From an uncultured Porphyromonadaceae bacterium (GTDB lineage Bacteria; Bacteroidota; Bacteroidia; Bacteroidales; Muribaculaceae), in assembly GCA_900541555.1 (NCBI GenBank), contig UQKE01000010.1, positions 1-58,468 on the forward strand: a DNA stretch of 58,468 nt, in the 5' to 3' direction. The notes below the pieces were generated by a model. It made no database searches, was not told the origin of the DNA, and saw nothing but the letters and a program-made list of their open reading frames with translations. Shown here one piece after another: positions 7,622 to 16,268 of this stretch; position 1 is the first letter of the stretch; each line of letters starts with the position of its first letter. The translations under genes were made by a program, and so were the position numbers.

Positions 7622-9721
7622 TCATTTGCCAGTAGTCCCGATCGCACCTCCATCATAGCTGTTGTTCAAGCGTTTTTCCATTTGTTTGGCCTTGCGCCCC
7701 CATTGCACGGCATAAGAAATGCTGATGAATCCCAAATTTTCCGCCATCGTGACATGCCATTTGCGAGTATAACCGCCATAGCGATTGAGATTTTCGCTCG
7801 GAACGTTGTAATTGTCCATAAACGGATTGACTATGCCAATTGCAAAATTCCAATCACGCCATTTATACGACAATTGCACAACTTGGTAATTTTCATCGCC
7901 ATGGATTGTCTCGCCCCACAAATATTTTTGATTGATTCCTCCGGCATACCCCAATGCAAAATTACGATAAGTCAGCATCACATCCCAATTCGCAATCATG
8001 CTGCTATGGCGATGCTCGTAATGGAGCCCTTTCGACACGTCGCGTTCCCATCCGATATTGCCGGCCACAGTAAGCCAGTCGGGCACTACGGCCACACGCA
8101 CTGTGGCGAGCACCGTGGCCTGCATCATGCTGCGCTGGTTGGCAAGCGTGTTGAGCAAAAAAGTTTCTCCGCCTTCCGTCACCCAATATTTGTCCTCCAT
8201 CACCGGATTCTTGTAATAATCGCAAGTAGTTTTCAACCGGCCGAAAAACACGCCTTTCGCCAACTCGTACTGCGCTGTCGCTTTGTATTTCCGATAAGGT
8301 TTCAACGCCGGATTTCCTCGATATTTCTGAAATTCGTCCAAATCCTGCAACGCGCTTGTCAAATCGTTTGCATCGGGCGTGTTTGTCGAAGTGGAAAGCC
8401 CCAACCGCAAAGTATTTTCCCCATTCAGCCTTAGGCGCGTTTCCAACGACGCAATCACGTCGAAAGTGTTTGTCGGCTCCTCGCCCGCTATGCGAAACGA
8501 GCGTTGTTTTCCCGCTATGCTCAGTTTATAATCGAACTTTTCGCGAATAGGCTGCCACCACTCTGCATAGACAAGCGTTTTCCCCTCGCGGGTCTTTTCC
8601 CGAACATGGCTGCTGAGATAATCGTTGTCGCCCCAGCCATGAGAATAGCGAATACCGGTTGTCAATCGCCCGATATCCCAACGCTTTTCATAATTTCCAT
8701 TGGCAATCAGCGAATAGCTGCGACTGTCGATTACGGTCTGCAAATCTGCATCGTCTTGCGAGATGCCATGATTTTCAGTGCGATAGAAATGTTCCGACTG
8801 TTTTGAATCGTACGTTCCTACGACGTTAAGCATCAACGATTGGCCGTGTTGCATGTTTCGTTGCCAATACAAATCGAGAGACGGGCGAATCCTATCGTAC
8901 GCCGAACGGTCGAAAACTCGCTGCCAACCCGATGAATATGAATTCGCAAGTTCCCCATTGAATTCGGTCACATGCCCGGGATTGCCGCGAAACTTCGCTT
9001 GCGCCACAAAAAGCATCTTGTCAGACTTCGAATATCCATAGTCCAACGCCACTGCGTACCACGGGGTTTCCGTCGTCCCCGGCAAGCCTTTTTCCGTGCG
9101 CGTGAACTGCTGCCCGTCGAGTGTCTGATAGCGTTCCTCATTGTCGCGCCAATTCGTAAAGCCGTATCGCTCGCCAAAGTTTCCATAAAGCCCGAATTGC
9201 GAATTTCCTTTGTTGAATTTTCCGGAAACGTTGTAATTTCCCCAACCGACATACGACTGCTGGCCGCTCGCCACGAAGCTGCCTCCCGAAGTCGGCTGCT
9301 CCACGATATAGTCGATCACGCCGTCGACACCACCATAGCGCATCGACGGGCTTTCATGAAATTCTATGCGCTTCACGGTGCGCGGATCGAGTGCTTTCAC
9401 GTCGGCGATATCTGCTTCGCGCCCATTGATGCAGATGGCAAGCGACCCATTGCCGGACAATTTAATTTGATCGTTGACAATATCCACAGTCAACATCGGC
9501 ATTTGCATGTTTCGCAACAAATCGACGCCATTGCTCGACATGCGCAATTGCTTTTCGGTGGGAATCAACAATTTCCGGTCGCTCTTGTCGACAATTGCCG
9601 AGTGTGTCACTTTCACTTCTTCCAACGTGACAGATTGCAGCGTGTCGGCCGGCATGCCATTTTGCGACCACGCCTGAAACATCGCGGCCATAACGCCAAA
9701 CAAAAATATCAATCTTTTCAT
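7622..9721 (-). CDS. TonB-dependent outer membrane receptor, beta-barrel family
   Basis: 699 residues from the ATG at 9721, which opens a signal peptide (MKRLIFLFGVMAAMFQAWSQ). The frame extends further upstream but crosses the preceding gene's terminator. Residues about 25-160 form a plug-like domain (LEEVKVTHSAIVDKSDRKLL; SLAICINGREADIADVKALD; IEFHESPSMRYGGVDGVIDY). The rest is a barrel rich in alternating aromatic strands. It lacks a CarboxypepD_reg domain and SusC signature, so it belongs to the smaller 'outer membrane beta-barrel' receptor group. The substrate is unknown. It stands alone, separated from the lysis pair by a terminator. Confidence 0.8.
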   Translation of the reverse strand: MKRLIFLFGVMAAMFQAWSQNGMPADTLQSVTLEEVKVTHSAIVDKSDRKLLIPTEKQLRMSSNGVDLLRNMQMPMLTVDIVNDQIKLSGNGSLAICINGREADIADVKALDPRTVKRIEFHESPSMRYGGVDGVIDYIVEQPTSGGSFVASGQQSYVGWGNYNVSGKFNKGNSQFGLYGNFGERYGFTNWRDNEERYQTLDGQQFTRTEKGLPGTTETPWYAVALDYGYSKSDKMLFVAQAKFRGNPGHVTEFNGELANSYSSGWQRVFDRSAYDRIRPSLDLYWQRNMQHGQSLMLNVVGTYDSKQSEHFYRTENHGISQDDADLQTVIDSRSYSLIANGNYEKRWDIGRLTTGIRYSHGWGDNDYLSSHVREKTREGKTLVYAEWWQPIREKFDYKLSIAGKQRSFRIAGEEPTNTFDVIASLETRLRLNGENTLRLGLSTSTNTPDANDLTSALQDLDEFQKYRGNPALKPYRKYKATAQYELAKGVFFGRLKTTCDYYKNPVMEDKYWVTEGGETFLLNTLANQRSMMQATVLATVRVAVVPDWLTVAGNIGWERDVSKGLHYEHRHSSMIANWDVMLTYRNFALGYAGGINQKYLWGETIHGDENYQVVQLSYKWRDWNFAIGIVNPFMDNYNVPSENLNRYGGYTRKWHVTMAENLGFISISYAVQWGRKAKQMEKRLNNSYDGGAIGTTGK

Positions 9722-9741
9722 ATTCAAATGATCGTGCAAAA

Positions 9742-9786
9742 TAAAAAAATCGGAGTGTTTGCCCGTTAGACGTTGGCAAACACTCC
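9742..9786 (-). terminator. Terminator of the holin-M15 pair
   Basis: A perfect 12-bp stem (GGAGTGTTTGCC/GGCAAACACTCC) with an 11-nt loop. On the minus strand it is followed by GATTTTTTTATTTT. It separates the M15 gene from the receptor gene. Confidence 0.9.
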
Positions 9787-9812
9787 AAAAGTTGCAATCT
9801 CCTCCAAAAAAT

Positions 9813-10166
9813 CTACAATGCCACATGAATCCATGCGCCGCCTCGCTCCCAAATCAATTCCACATGGGGCAACGCCTGCAAAATATCATACAATTCGCGA
9901 TTTCGCCCGTTGCGAGTGTCGAGGTCGGCCGCACGTCCTTGCAAATGGAAGGAATTGGACACTCCGCCCACCACCTTGTTCAATTGCGGGCAACGATAGC
10001 CGCTATTGACAAAAATCGGGCTTCCCAGCAACGCCCGTGCCGGATCAAGCGTCTGTTCCGCCAAACGCTTTAAATTGCCTACGACCGCTTCGCTCGGCTT
10101 ATTGTCGATATGCAACCGTTCGGCCGTCGACGAGCGTGTCAATTCTTCAATTGTAAACCACTTCAT
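9813..10166 (-). CDS. M15 family peptidase (phage endolysin-like)
   Basis: 117 residues, the size of the minimal M15A (D-Ala-D-Ala carboxypeptidase) module. Zinc ligands are visible: His74 and Asp81 in SFHLQGRAADLD, and His114 in WIHVAL at the C terminus. NSGYRCPQLNKVVGG is the conserved substrate-side motif. No signal peptide is present, so it would need a holin for access to the wall. The start overlaps the holin stop by ATGA, so the two are translationally coupled. Similar enzymes occur widely in Bacteroidales genomes outside intact prophages; the family cleaves peptidoglycan peptides. Confidence 0.85.
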   Translation of the reverse strand: MKWFTIEELTRSSTAERLHIDNKPSEAVVGNLKRLAEQTLDPARALLGSPIFVNSGYRCPQLNKVVGGVSNSFHLQGRAADLDTRNGRNRELYDILQALPHVELIWERGGAWIHVAL

Positions 10167-10630
10167 TTTTTTGCATTCTTCAATATTTCAGAAATTTGCT
10201 TCACATGCTCGTTTCCCGTCAAGTTTTCCAGCAACTCGGCAATCTCCGCCAATTGCCGTTTCTCCTTTTCATCGCCTTTCTCAAAAATGCTTTTCACTTC
10301 CACGGCTGCCATGCCGAGCGACCCAACCAGCGTGAACACCGGCACCGTCGGCACATCATAGCCTTCCACCACACGCAAATAAAACACGGCTGTAAGCTGC
10401 ATGGCGTCGACCACAGTCAGCACGGCAAGCACATTATAGTATCGCGCTATTTTGTCGACTGTCCGCCGCAATGCACGGCTTCGCGTGGCCTCCCCTCGGC
10501 GGCGCGCTTTCCGCACCCCACTGACAAGATCTCCGCCCACAGCGGCAAGCACCAACACATATTCAGCTACAACCAATGAAATCACCCATACGATGCGGTG
10601 CATAATCTCAATTTCAAAAATGTCGTTCAT
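10163..10630 (-). CDS. Phage holin family membrane protein
   Basis: 155 residues from the ATG at 10630. Hydrophobic segments lie near residues 10-35 (VWVISLVVAEYVLVLAAVGG), 65-90 and 95-112. A basic loop (RKARRRGEATRSRALRR) lies between the first two, and the C-terminal tail is charged and coiled-coil-like (EKGDEKEKRQLAEIAELLEN). This architecture matches the Bacteroidales holin group related to Phage_holin_4. With the M15 peptidase it forms a lysis-like cassette, but no other phage genes are nearby. Confidence 0.75.
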   Translation of the reverse strand: MNDIFEIEIMHRIVWVISLVVAEYVLVLAAVGGDLVSGVRKARRRGEATRSRALRRTVDKIARYYNVLAVLTVVDAMQLTAVFYLRVVEGYDVPTVPVFTLVGSLGMAAVEVKSIFEKGDEKEKRQLAEIAELLENLTGNEHVKQISEILKNAKK

Positions 10631-10707
10631 GGCAAAATCTTTTTTCCGCAAAAATAGAGGTGGAAACTATTGAAGTTTCGGGAAAAAGAGTTTCGGATCG
10701 GCATGAA

Positions 10708-10740
10708 TTTCCTACGACAAAAAGAAAAGCATTAACTTTG
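10708..10740 (+). promoter_or_regulatory. Probable aroA promoter
   Basis: TAACTTTG (10733-10740) is a consensus -7 element. TTTC (10708-10711), 21 nt upstream, is a partial -33 box. The leader to the aroA ATG would be about 18 nt. Confidence 0.6.
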
Positions 10741-10764
10741 CATAATCATAACCGCCGGTTTGCA

Positions 10765-12027
10765 ATGAAAAAAAACGAATTGACATTGTCCTGCGGCCCG
10801 ATGCCGAAACTCATCGATGCCGCATTGCCTGAATCGAAAAGCATCGAAAACCGACTTTTAATCATGAAAGCCTTGGCCGGCGTTCCTTTTGCCGCAAGCA
10901 ATCCGGGCGAATGCGACGACACGGCTGTGTTGCGTCGCGCCTTAACGTGCGACTGCCGCGATTGTCGCATTGACATAGGAGCCGCTGGGACAGCCATGCG
11001 ATTTCTGACAGCCTATTTCGCAGCCAAGCCCGATGCACGGATAACGCTCGACGGCTCGCCAAGAATGCGCCGCCGCCCCATTCGCATCTTAGTCGACGCC
11101 CTGCGCAGTTGCGGCGCCGATATCGGCTATGAAGCGGAAGAAGGCTTCCCGCCGTTGCGCATCGCAGGCAAACCGTTGCGTTCGGGATTGCCGCTCGACG
11201 TGCAAGGCGACATAAGCTCGCAATACATCTCCGCTTTGATGATGATTGCCCCTTGCATGGAAACCGGACTGGCAATCCGGCTGTCGGGAGCAGTTGTATC
11301 AACACCCTATATTGAAATGACTGCCGCATTGATGCGAAAATTCGGCGCAAGGCTCGACATTAATTCCAACGAAATTCGCGTCGACGGAACAGGATACAAG
11401 CCGGCCACCATCGACTCGGAAAAAGATTGGTCGGCTGCAAGCTATTGGTATGAACTGAAATCATTGTTGCCCGAATCGGAAATCCGACTGCACGGTTTGC
11501 GTGCCGACAGCGTGCAAGGCGACAAGCGGATTGAAGAAATATTCCGGCTTTTTAGCGTCGACACCGTATTCGACAACGACGGAGCAACGCTGAAAACCGG
11601 CAATTTCCCCCGCGTCAAGTCCTTCGCTCTCGACTTGACGAAACAGCCGGATTTGGCACAAACCATAGCTGTCGCTGCATGCCTGAACGGCATCCCTTAC
11701 CGGCTCACTGGCTTGTCTACTCTGAAAATCAAGGAAACCGACAGAATCGAGGCGTTGAAATCGCAATTGCTGAAATTGGGATTTATTGTCGAATCCGATG
11801 CCGACTGTTCCCTTTCATGGGACGGGAAACACATATCCCCCGAAAACATGCCGGAAATCGAAACATTCGACGACCACCGCATGGCAATGGCGTTCGCGCC
11901 TGCCACATTGCGTTTCCCCAAAATAAAAATTTGCAATCCGGAAGTCGTCGCCAAATCCTACCCTTCTTTTTGGCAGGAATTGTCGAAAGCCGGATTTAAA
12001 ATGGAAGAAGAATGGAAGCAGCTTTGA
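10765..12027 (+). CDS. aroA: 3-phosphoshikimate 1-carboxyvinyltransferase (EPSP synthase)
   Basis: 420 residues. AroA joins shikimate 3-phosphate and phosphoenolpyruvate in the sixth step of the shikimate pathway. Visible motifs are PESKSIENRLLI near the N terminus, GAAGTAMRFLTAYF, the arginine-rich PRMRRRPIRILVDAL, GDISSQYISALMM, and the late KETDRIEALKSQL and FDDHRMAMAFAP. Both halves of the double inside-out barrel are present. The ATG at 10765 follows a good -7 box; earlier in-frame codons would lie upstream of the promoter. It heads a run that continues with overlapping or closely spaced genes to porW. Confidence 0.95.
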   Translation: MKKNELTLSCGPMPKLIDAALPESKSIENRLLIMKALAGVPFAASNPGECDDTAVLRRALTCDCRDCRIDIGAAGTAMRFLTAYFAAKPDARITLDGSPRMRRRPIRILVDALRSCGADIGYEAEEGFPPLRIAGKPLRSGLPLDVQGDISSQYISALMMIAPCMETGLAIRLSGAVVSTPYIEMTAALMRKFGARLDINSNEIRVDGTGYKPATIDSEKDWSAASYWYELKSLLPESEIRLHGLRADSVQGDKRIEEIFRLFSVDTVFDNDGATLKTGNFPRVKSFALDLTKQPDLAQTIAVAACLNGIPYRLTGLSTLKIKETDRIEALKSQLLKLGFIVESDADCSLSWDGKHISPENMPEIETFDDHRMAMAFAPATLRFPKIKICNPEVVAKSYPSFWQELSKAGFKMEEEWKQL

Positions 12028-12440
12028 TCATTGCGGCTGTGACCGCCGCATTCGGAATGATTCTCTACGCGCTCCATCGTTTGAGCCACGGCAAAACAGG
12101 CGACAACACCGATGCCGGCGCAAGCGAAACGCCGACGCAAACACAATGCTGCGGCATGCACATCGTGTGTGAAAAAGATTCCTTGATCAAAGGCATTTCG
12201 GATGAAATCGTTTACTACGACGATGAAGAACTCGACGCCTATAAAGGATTGCGCCCCGAAGAATATACGGAAAGCCAAACCGAAGAATTTCGCGACGTGC
12301 TGCTGACATTGCTGCCCGACGACATTGCAGGATGGGCGCGCTCATTGCAATTGCGCGGCATCGCCCTTCCAAAAGCTGTCGAAGAAGAATTGCTGTTTCT
12401 CGTCGCGGAAGAACGGCAAAAACGAAACATAACAAACTGA
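12012..12440 (+). CDS. Small membrane-anchored protein of unknown function
   Basis: 142 residues. One N-terminal membrane segment (residues 3-22, LIIAAVTAAFGMILYALHRL) is followed by a short polar stretch, a CCGMHIVCEKDSLIKG motif with three cysteines, and an acidic C-terminal part (EIVYYDDEELDAYKGLRPEEY). It overlaps aroA by 16 bases and ends 4 bases before the metal ABC permease gene. The cysteines raise the possibility of metal binding, which would fit the neighbouring permease, but this is only inference. Conserved-looking proteins of this type are usually left as hypothetical. Confidence 0.65.
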   Translation: MEAALIIAAVTAAFGMILYALHRLSHGKTGDNTDAGASETPTQTQCCGMHIVCEKDSLIKGISDEIVYYDDEELDAYKGLRPEEYTESQTEEFRDVLLTLLPDDIAGWARSLQLRGIALPKAVEEELLFLVAEERQKRNITN

Positions 12441-12444
12441 ACGC

Positions 12445-13245
12445 ATGGAAATTTTTGAATACGTTTTTTTTCGCAACGCACTGATCGGGCTGATATTGGT
12501 AGGCATAGCATCCGCCATTATCGGCACATACGTGGCAACTCGCCGGATGCTCTTCGTTGCCGGCGGAGTGACCCACGCATCGTTCGGCGGCCTCGGCCTC
12601 GGATATTATTTGGGACTGAACCCGATTGCATCGGCCGGAATCTTTGCCGTAGCCGCCGCTTTGGGGGCTGAATGGCTTTCGACGCGGCGAAAAGTGCGCT
12701 CCGACTCTGCAATTTCCGTGATATGGGCATTAGGCATGGCAATAGGCGTGCTTTTCATTTTCCTTACGCCGGGCTACGTGCCGGAATTGCAATCTTTCCT
12801 TTTTGGAAACATCCTGACAATCACGCCGGCCGACTTGGTAATATTCGCCGGATTCGTTGCCTTGCTGCTATTCCTGTTGGCAAAATACTTCCGCCCGATT
12901 GCAATATGCGCCTTCGACAGCGATTTCGCACGCACAATCGGCATGCCCGTCGCGCTTGTCAACGGCATGATGACCGTGCTCACGGCCATTTGCATCGTAT
13001 TGACGCTTAAACTAATCGGCATCATGCTATTGATGTCGCTGTTCACCGTGCCTCAAATGACGGCAGAATTATTCACATCCCGCCTGCGCCCGATGATGGC
13101 GCTCGCTGCCGCAATCGGCGTTGTCAGCGCCACGGCAGGATTGTTTGCTTCCTATTTCATGGACATACCGGCTTCCGCAACAATTGTCATCACCCAAATC
13201 ATAATCTATGCCGTCGCTCGCAATTGCTGCGGCAAACGGCAATAA
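12445..13245 (+). CDS. Metal ABC transporter permease (ZnuB/MntB type)
   Basis: 266 residues with about eight hydrophobic segments. Family features of ABC-3 permeases are clear: RRMLFVAGGVTHASFGGLGLGYYLG near residue 33, a central SDSAISVIWALGMAIGV, and the C-terminal GIMLLMSLFTVPQMTAELFTSRL. Such proteins form the membrane channel for zinc, manganese or iron import with an ATPase and a binding protein. Neither partner is encoded next to it, so this is a lone permease gene and the metal cannot be told from sequence. It lies between a small cysteine-containing protein and porW. Confidence 0.88.
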   Translation: MEIFEYVFFRNALIGLILVGIASAIIGTYVATRRMLFVAGGVTHASFGGLGLGYYLGLNPIASAGIFAVAAALGAEWLSTRRKVRSDSAISVIWALGMAIGVLFIFLTPGYVPELQSFLFGNILTITPADLVIFAGFVALLLFLLAKYFRPIAICAFDSDFARTIGMPVALVNGMMTVLTAICIVLTLKLIGIMLLMSLFTVPQMTAELFTSRLRPMMALAAAIGVVSATAGLFASYFMDIPASATIVITQIIIYAVARNCCGKRQ

Positions 13246-13272
13246 TTCACCCCGTTTTGCGTTTTTAATGAT

Positions 13273-16116
13273 ATGAAATGTCGTTCGGCGAAATATGCGA
13301 TTGTGGCACTGGCTGCGATTTCCATCGCGCTGTATTCTTGCAGCACGAAGAAAAACACAGCCGGTTCGCGCTTTTTCCAAGCATTTACAACGCGCTACAA
13401 TGTGTATTTCAACGGAGAGACACACTACGAAGAAGAACTGAAAAAAATGGAAGAGGAATACGAAGACGATTATTCCGATTTCATCTACCTGCATCCTGCC
13501 GAATCGTTTGCCGACGAAAAAGCCACGCACCCGTCGTCCAATTTCGATCGGACCATCGAAAAAATGCAAAAAGCAATAGCGCTCCACTCCATCCAAAAAA
13601 AGCCGAAACGAAACCGCTCGAAGATGCGCGACCCGAAATATCGCGAATTTCTGCAACGCGGAGAGTACAACCCCTTCCTCCACAATGCATGGCGGCTGAT
13701 GGGAGAAGCCCAATATCTCAACGGGGATTTTCTCGGCGCCGCTGCCACATTCATGTATATCGAACGATATTTCACATGGATGCCCGAACTCATCACTGAA
13801 GCAAAAATATGGCAATTGAGAAGCTATTCCGCATTAGGATGGACCAACGAGGCTGAAAACGTCGTAGCCCGCCTGAAACCGGAAGAACTTACAAACAAAC
13901 GCTTGAAAAAACTCTACAACACGGCCTACGGCGGATTTCTCGTGCGCACGAAACAATACGCGCAAGCCGCACCCGTGCTCAACGCGGCTGTCGATGCCAC
14001 CGGCGGAGCGCAAAAAACACGGCTGTCGTTTCTGCTCGGGCAAGTGTATGAAGCCAACGGCGACAATGCAAACGCCTACCGGATGTTCAAGCGCGTGGCC
14101 GGCGCGTCAAGCGCGACATACCGCACCCAATTCAACGCGCGCATCAAGCAAAGCGAAGTGTTTTCAGGCACAAACATCGAATCGGAAGTGAAATCCTTGT
14201 TGCGAATGACACGCCTCGACCGCAATAAAGACTATCTCGACCAAATCTATTATGCCGTCGGAAACATGTACCTGTCGCGCGGCGACACGGCCAAAGCCGT
14301 CGAAAACTACATCCTTGCCAACGAAAAAAGCACACGCAACGGAATCGACAAAGCCATCAACCAAATCACGCTGGGAGGAATCTATTTCGACCGCTTCGAA
14401 TACGACAAAGCGCAACCATGCTACTCCGAAGGAATCGCGCAATTGCCGGAAGACTATCCCAACTACGCCACCTTGAAATTGCGTTCCGACGTGCTCGACG
14501 AATTGGCCATATACTCGCAAAACGTCACATTGCAAGACTCGCTGCTCCGCTTGGCGAAACTTTCGCCCGAAGAACAGCAAAAAGTGGCCGAACGATTGGT
14601 GGCCGAATTGAAGAAAAAAGAAGAAGAGGCAGCCGAAGAAGCCCGCAGGCAAGAATACCTCGCGCAGCAAAGCGCGAATGCAAGCCAATTGCAAAGCAAC
14701 ACGACAACCTACACGCTCAACACCGACAAATCATGGTATTTCTACAACACCGCCACTAAAAACGCCGGAAAAACCGAATTCCAACGCCGTTGGGGAAGCA
14801 GAAAGCTGGAAGACGATTGGCGGCGCATCAACAAAACCACATTCTCCATGTCGGATTTCGACGCAGAAGCCGACTACAGCGAAGACGAAACGGAAGAATT
14901 GACCGATTCGTTGGGCAATCCCTTGTCGGACGAACAAATTGCCGAAATCAAGAAAAACGAAGAACAGCTTGCTCGGGAACAAGACCCCCACTATCCGGAA
15001 TACTATTTGGTGCAAATCCCGAAAACCGAAGAGGAAATTGTTAACTCCAACAACATCATACAAGAAGGCTTGTTCAACATGGGAATCATCCTGAAAGACA
15101 AGCTGGAAGACGTCACCGCCTCCGAAAACGCATTCAACGAATTGCTCGAACGCTATCCCGACAACATCTATCGGCTCGACGTCTACTACAACATGTACCT
15201 CATGTTCGTGCGCTACGGATATTCCGACAAAGCGGAAATATACCGGCAAAAAATACTCTCCGATTTCCCGGAAAGCAAATACGGGCTGGCATTGGCAAAT
15301 CCGAACTACATCGAAAGCCTGCGCAACATGGAAAAAGATCAGGAAGAAATGTACGAAAAGACCTATGCCGACTATCTCGCCAACCGCAACGCAGAAGTCC
15401 ACGAAGGATACGAAGAAATGATGCGACGCTACCCGCTTTCGAAAATCATGCCGAAATTTATGCTGCTGCATGCTTTCGCCTATTTGCCGGAAGGAGAGTA
15501 CGACAAATTCCAAGAAACGCTGAAAGAACTGCTCGTGCGCTATCCGGAAACCGACATCACCCCGATGGCATCCGACATTCTGAAAGATTTGGCAAAAGGG
15601 CGCAAAATCAATTCCGGAACAAGCGGAAACATCCGAGGGATGGTTTGGTCGATACGCCTCTCCAACGACACGATAGAAGGCAATGCCACCACCGAATTTA
15701 CGCCGTTCGACCCGTCGCGCGAAGGGCCGCATGTGTGCCTGCTCACATATTCCGTCGACAGCGTTTCGTCCAATCGCTTGCTCTTCGACGTGGCACGCCA
15801 CAATTTCTCTACCTATGCCGTGCGCGACTTCGACATCGACCGAATGACATTCGGGCAGCTGGGCATCATAGTCGTCAAAGGATTCACCGACTACGCCGAC
15901 TTGGAAGAATACAGCCGGTTGCTGTTTGCCGACAAGCAAGTGACAATTCCGCCGCAAGTGCGTCCGGTGTTTATCAGCGAAAAGAATTTCAATTTGTTGC
16001 TGAAAGAAGGCCGCTCGTTCAACGACTATTTTCTCTTCTTGCAAGAGCAATCCGATGAGGCAGTCGAGCAACAAATATCGGAAGCCGAAGCCGCCATCGA
16101 AAACGGCTCGCTCTGA
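13273..16116 (+). CDS. porW: Type IX secretion system lipoprotein PorW/SprE
   Basis: 947 residues. The lipoprotein signal ends at IALYSC (Cys23). The region after it (RFFQAFTTRYNVYFNGETHY) is the hallmark start of SprE/PorW. TPR-like repeats fill roughly residues 140-430, then a Lys/Glu-rich coiled stretch (about 440-480), and more helical repeats to about 790. SprE/PorW is needed for T9SS secretion and in flavobacteria for gliding. It is thought to link the PorK/N ring to the translocon side in the periplasm. The length matches SprE more than the shorter Porphyromonas PorW. It follows the ABC permease by 27 bp and may be read from the aroA promoter. Confidence 0.88.
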   Translation: MKCRSAKYAIVALAAISIALYSCSTKKNTAGSRFFQAFTTRYNVYFNGETHYEEELKKMEEEYEDDYSDFIYLHPAESFADEKATHPSSNFDRTIEKMQKAIALHSIQKKPKRNRSKMRDPKYREFLQRGEYNPFLHNAWRLMGEAQYLNGDFLGAAATFMYIERYFTWMPELITEAKIWQLRSYSALGWTNEAENVVARLKPEELTNKRLKKLYNTAYGGFLVRTKQYAQAAPVLNAAVDATGGAQKTRLSFLLGQVYEANGDNANAYRMFKRVAGASSATYRTQFNARIKQSEVFSGTNIESEVKSLLRMTRLDRNKDYLDQIYYAVGNMYLSRGDTAKAVENYILANEKSTRNGIDKAINQITLGGIYFDRFEYDKAQPCYSEGIAQLPEDYPNYATLKLRSDVLDELAIYSQNVTLQDSLLRLAKLSPEEQQKVAERLVAELKKKEEEAAEEARRQEYLAQQSANASQLQSNTTTYTLNTDKSWYFYNTATKNAGKTEFQRRWGSRKLEDDWRRINKTTFSMSDFDAEADYSEDETEELTDSLGNPLSDEQIAEIKKNEEQLAREQDPHYPEYYLVQIPKTEEEIVNSNNIIQEGLFNMGIILKDKLEDVTASENAFNELLERYPDNIYRLDVYYNMYLMFVRYGYSDKAEIYRQKILSDFPESKYGLALANPNYIESLRNMEKDQEEMYEKTYADYLANRNAEVHEGYEEMMRRYPLSKIMPKFMLLHAFAYLPEGEYDKFQETLKELLVRYPETDITPMASDILKDLAKGRKINSGTSGNIRGMVWSIRLSNDTIEGNATTEFTPFDPSREGPHVCLLTYSVDSVSSNRLLFDVARHNFSTYAVRDFDIDRMTFGQLGIIVVKGFTDYADLEEYSRLLFADKQVTIPPQVRPVFISEKNFNLLLKEGRSFNDYFLFLQEQSDEAVEQQISEAEAAIENGSL

Positions 16117-16154
16117 CCGCCCCTTTGTATTCCGCCCACATCCTCCACTGATTT

Positions 16155-16183
16155 CAGCTATACAAACTCAGCTATACAAACTC
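16155..16183. repeat. 14-bp tandem direct repeat upstream of porX
   Basis: CAGCTATACAAACT occurs twice back to back (16155-16168, 16169-16182), about 30 nt upstream of the porX -33 box. The position fits an upstream operator or activator site, but no regulator is known from the sequence. Confidence 0.6.
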
Positions 16184-16212
16184 GGCGCGGCAAAACAAAA
16201 TCAAACAAGTTT

Positions 16213-16243
16213 TTTGTTTTGCACTCAGCTTACGCTATATTTG
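16213..16243 (+). promoter_or_regulatory. porX promoter
   Basis: TTTG (16213-16216), exactly 19 nt, then TATATTTG (16236-16243) form a near-ideal Bacteroidota promoter. It gives porX its own transcript, separate from porW. Confidence 0.8.
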
Positions 16244-16268
16244 TACATATCTAACCAACCGGAACGAC

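Noticed and set aside
9813..10630. A prophage, because of the holin and M15 peptidase
   Set aside because: No capsid, tail, terminase, integrase or attachment site is present; flanking genes are core genes.
14731..16074. A 447-codon minus-strand open frame inside porW
   Set aside because: Phe/Val/His-rich antisense shadow of the Glu/Lys-rich porW coding strand.
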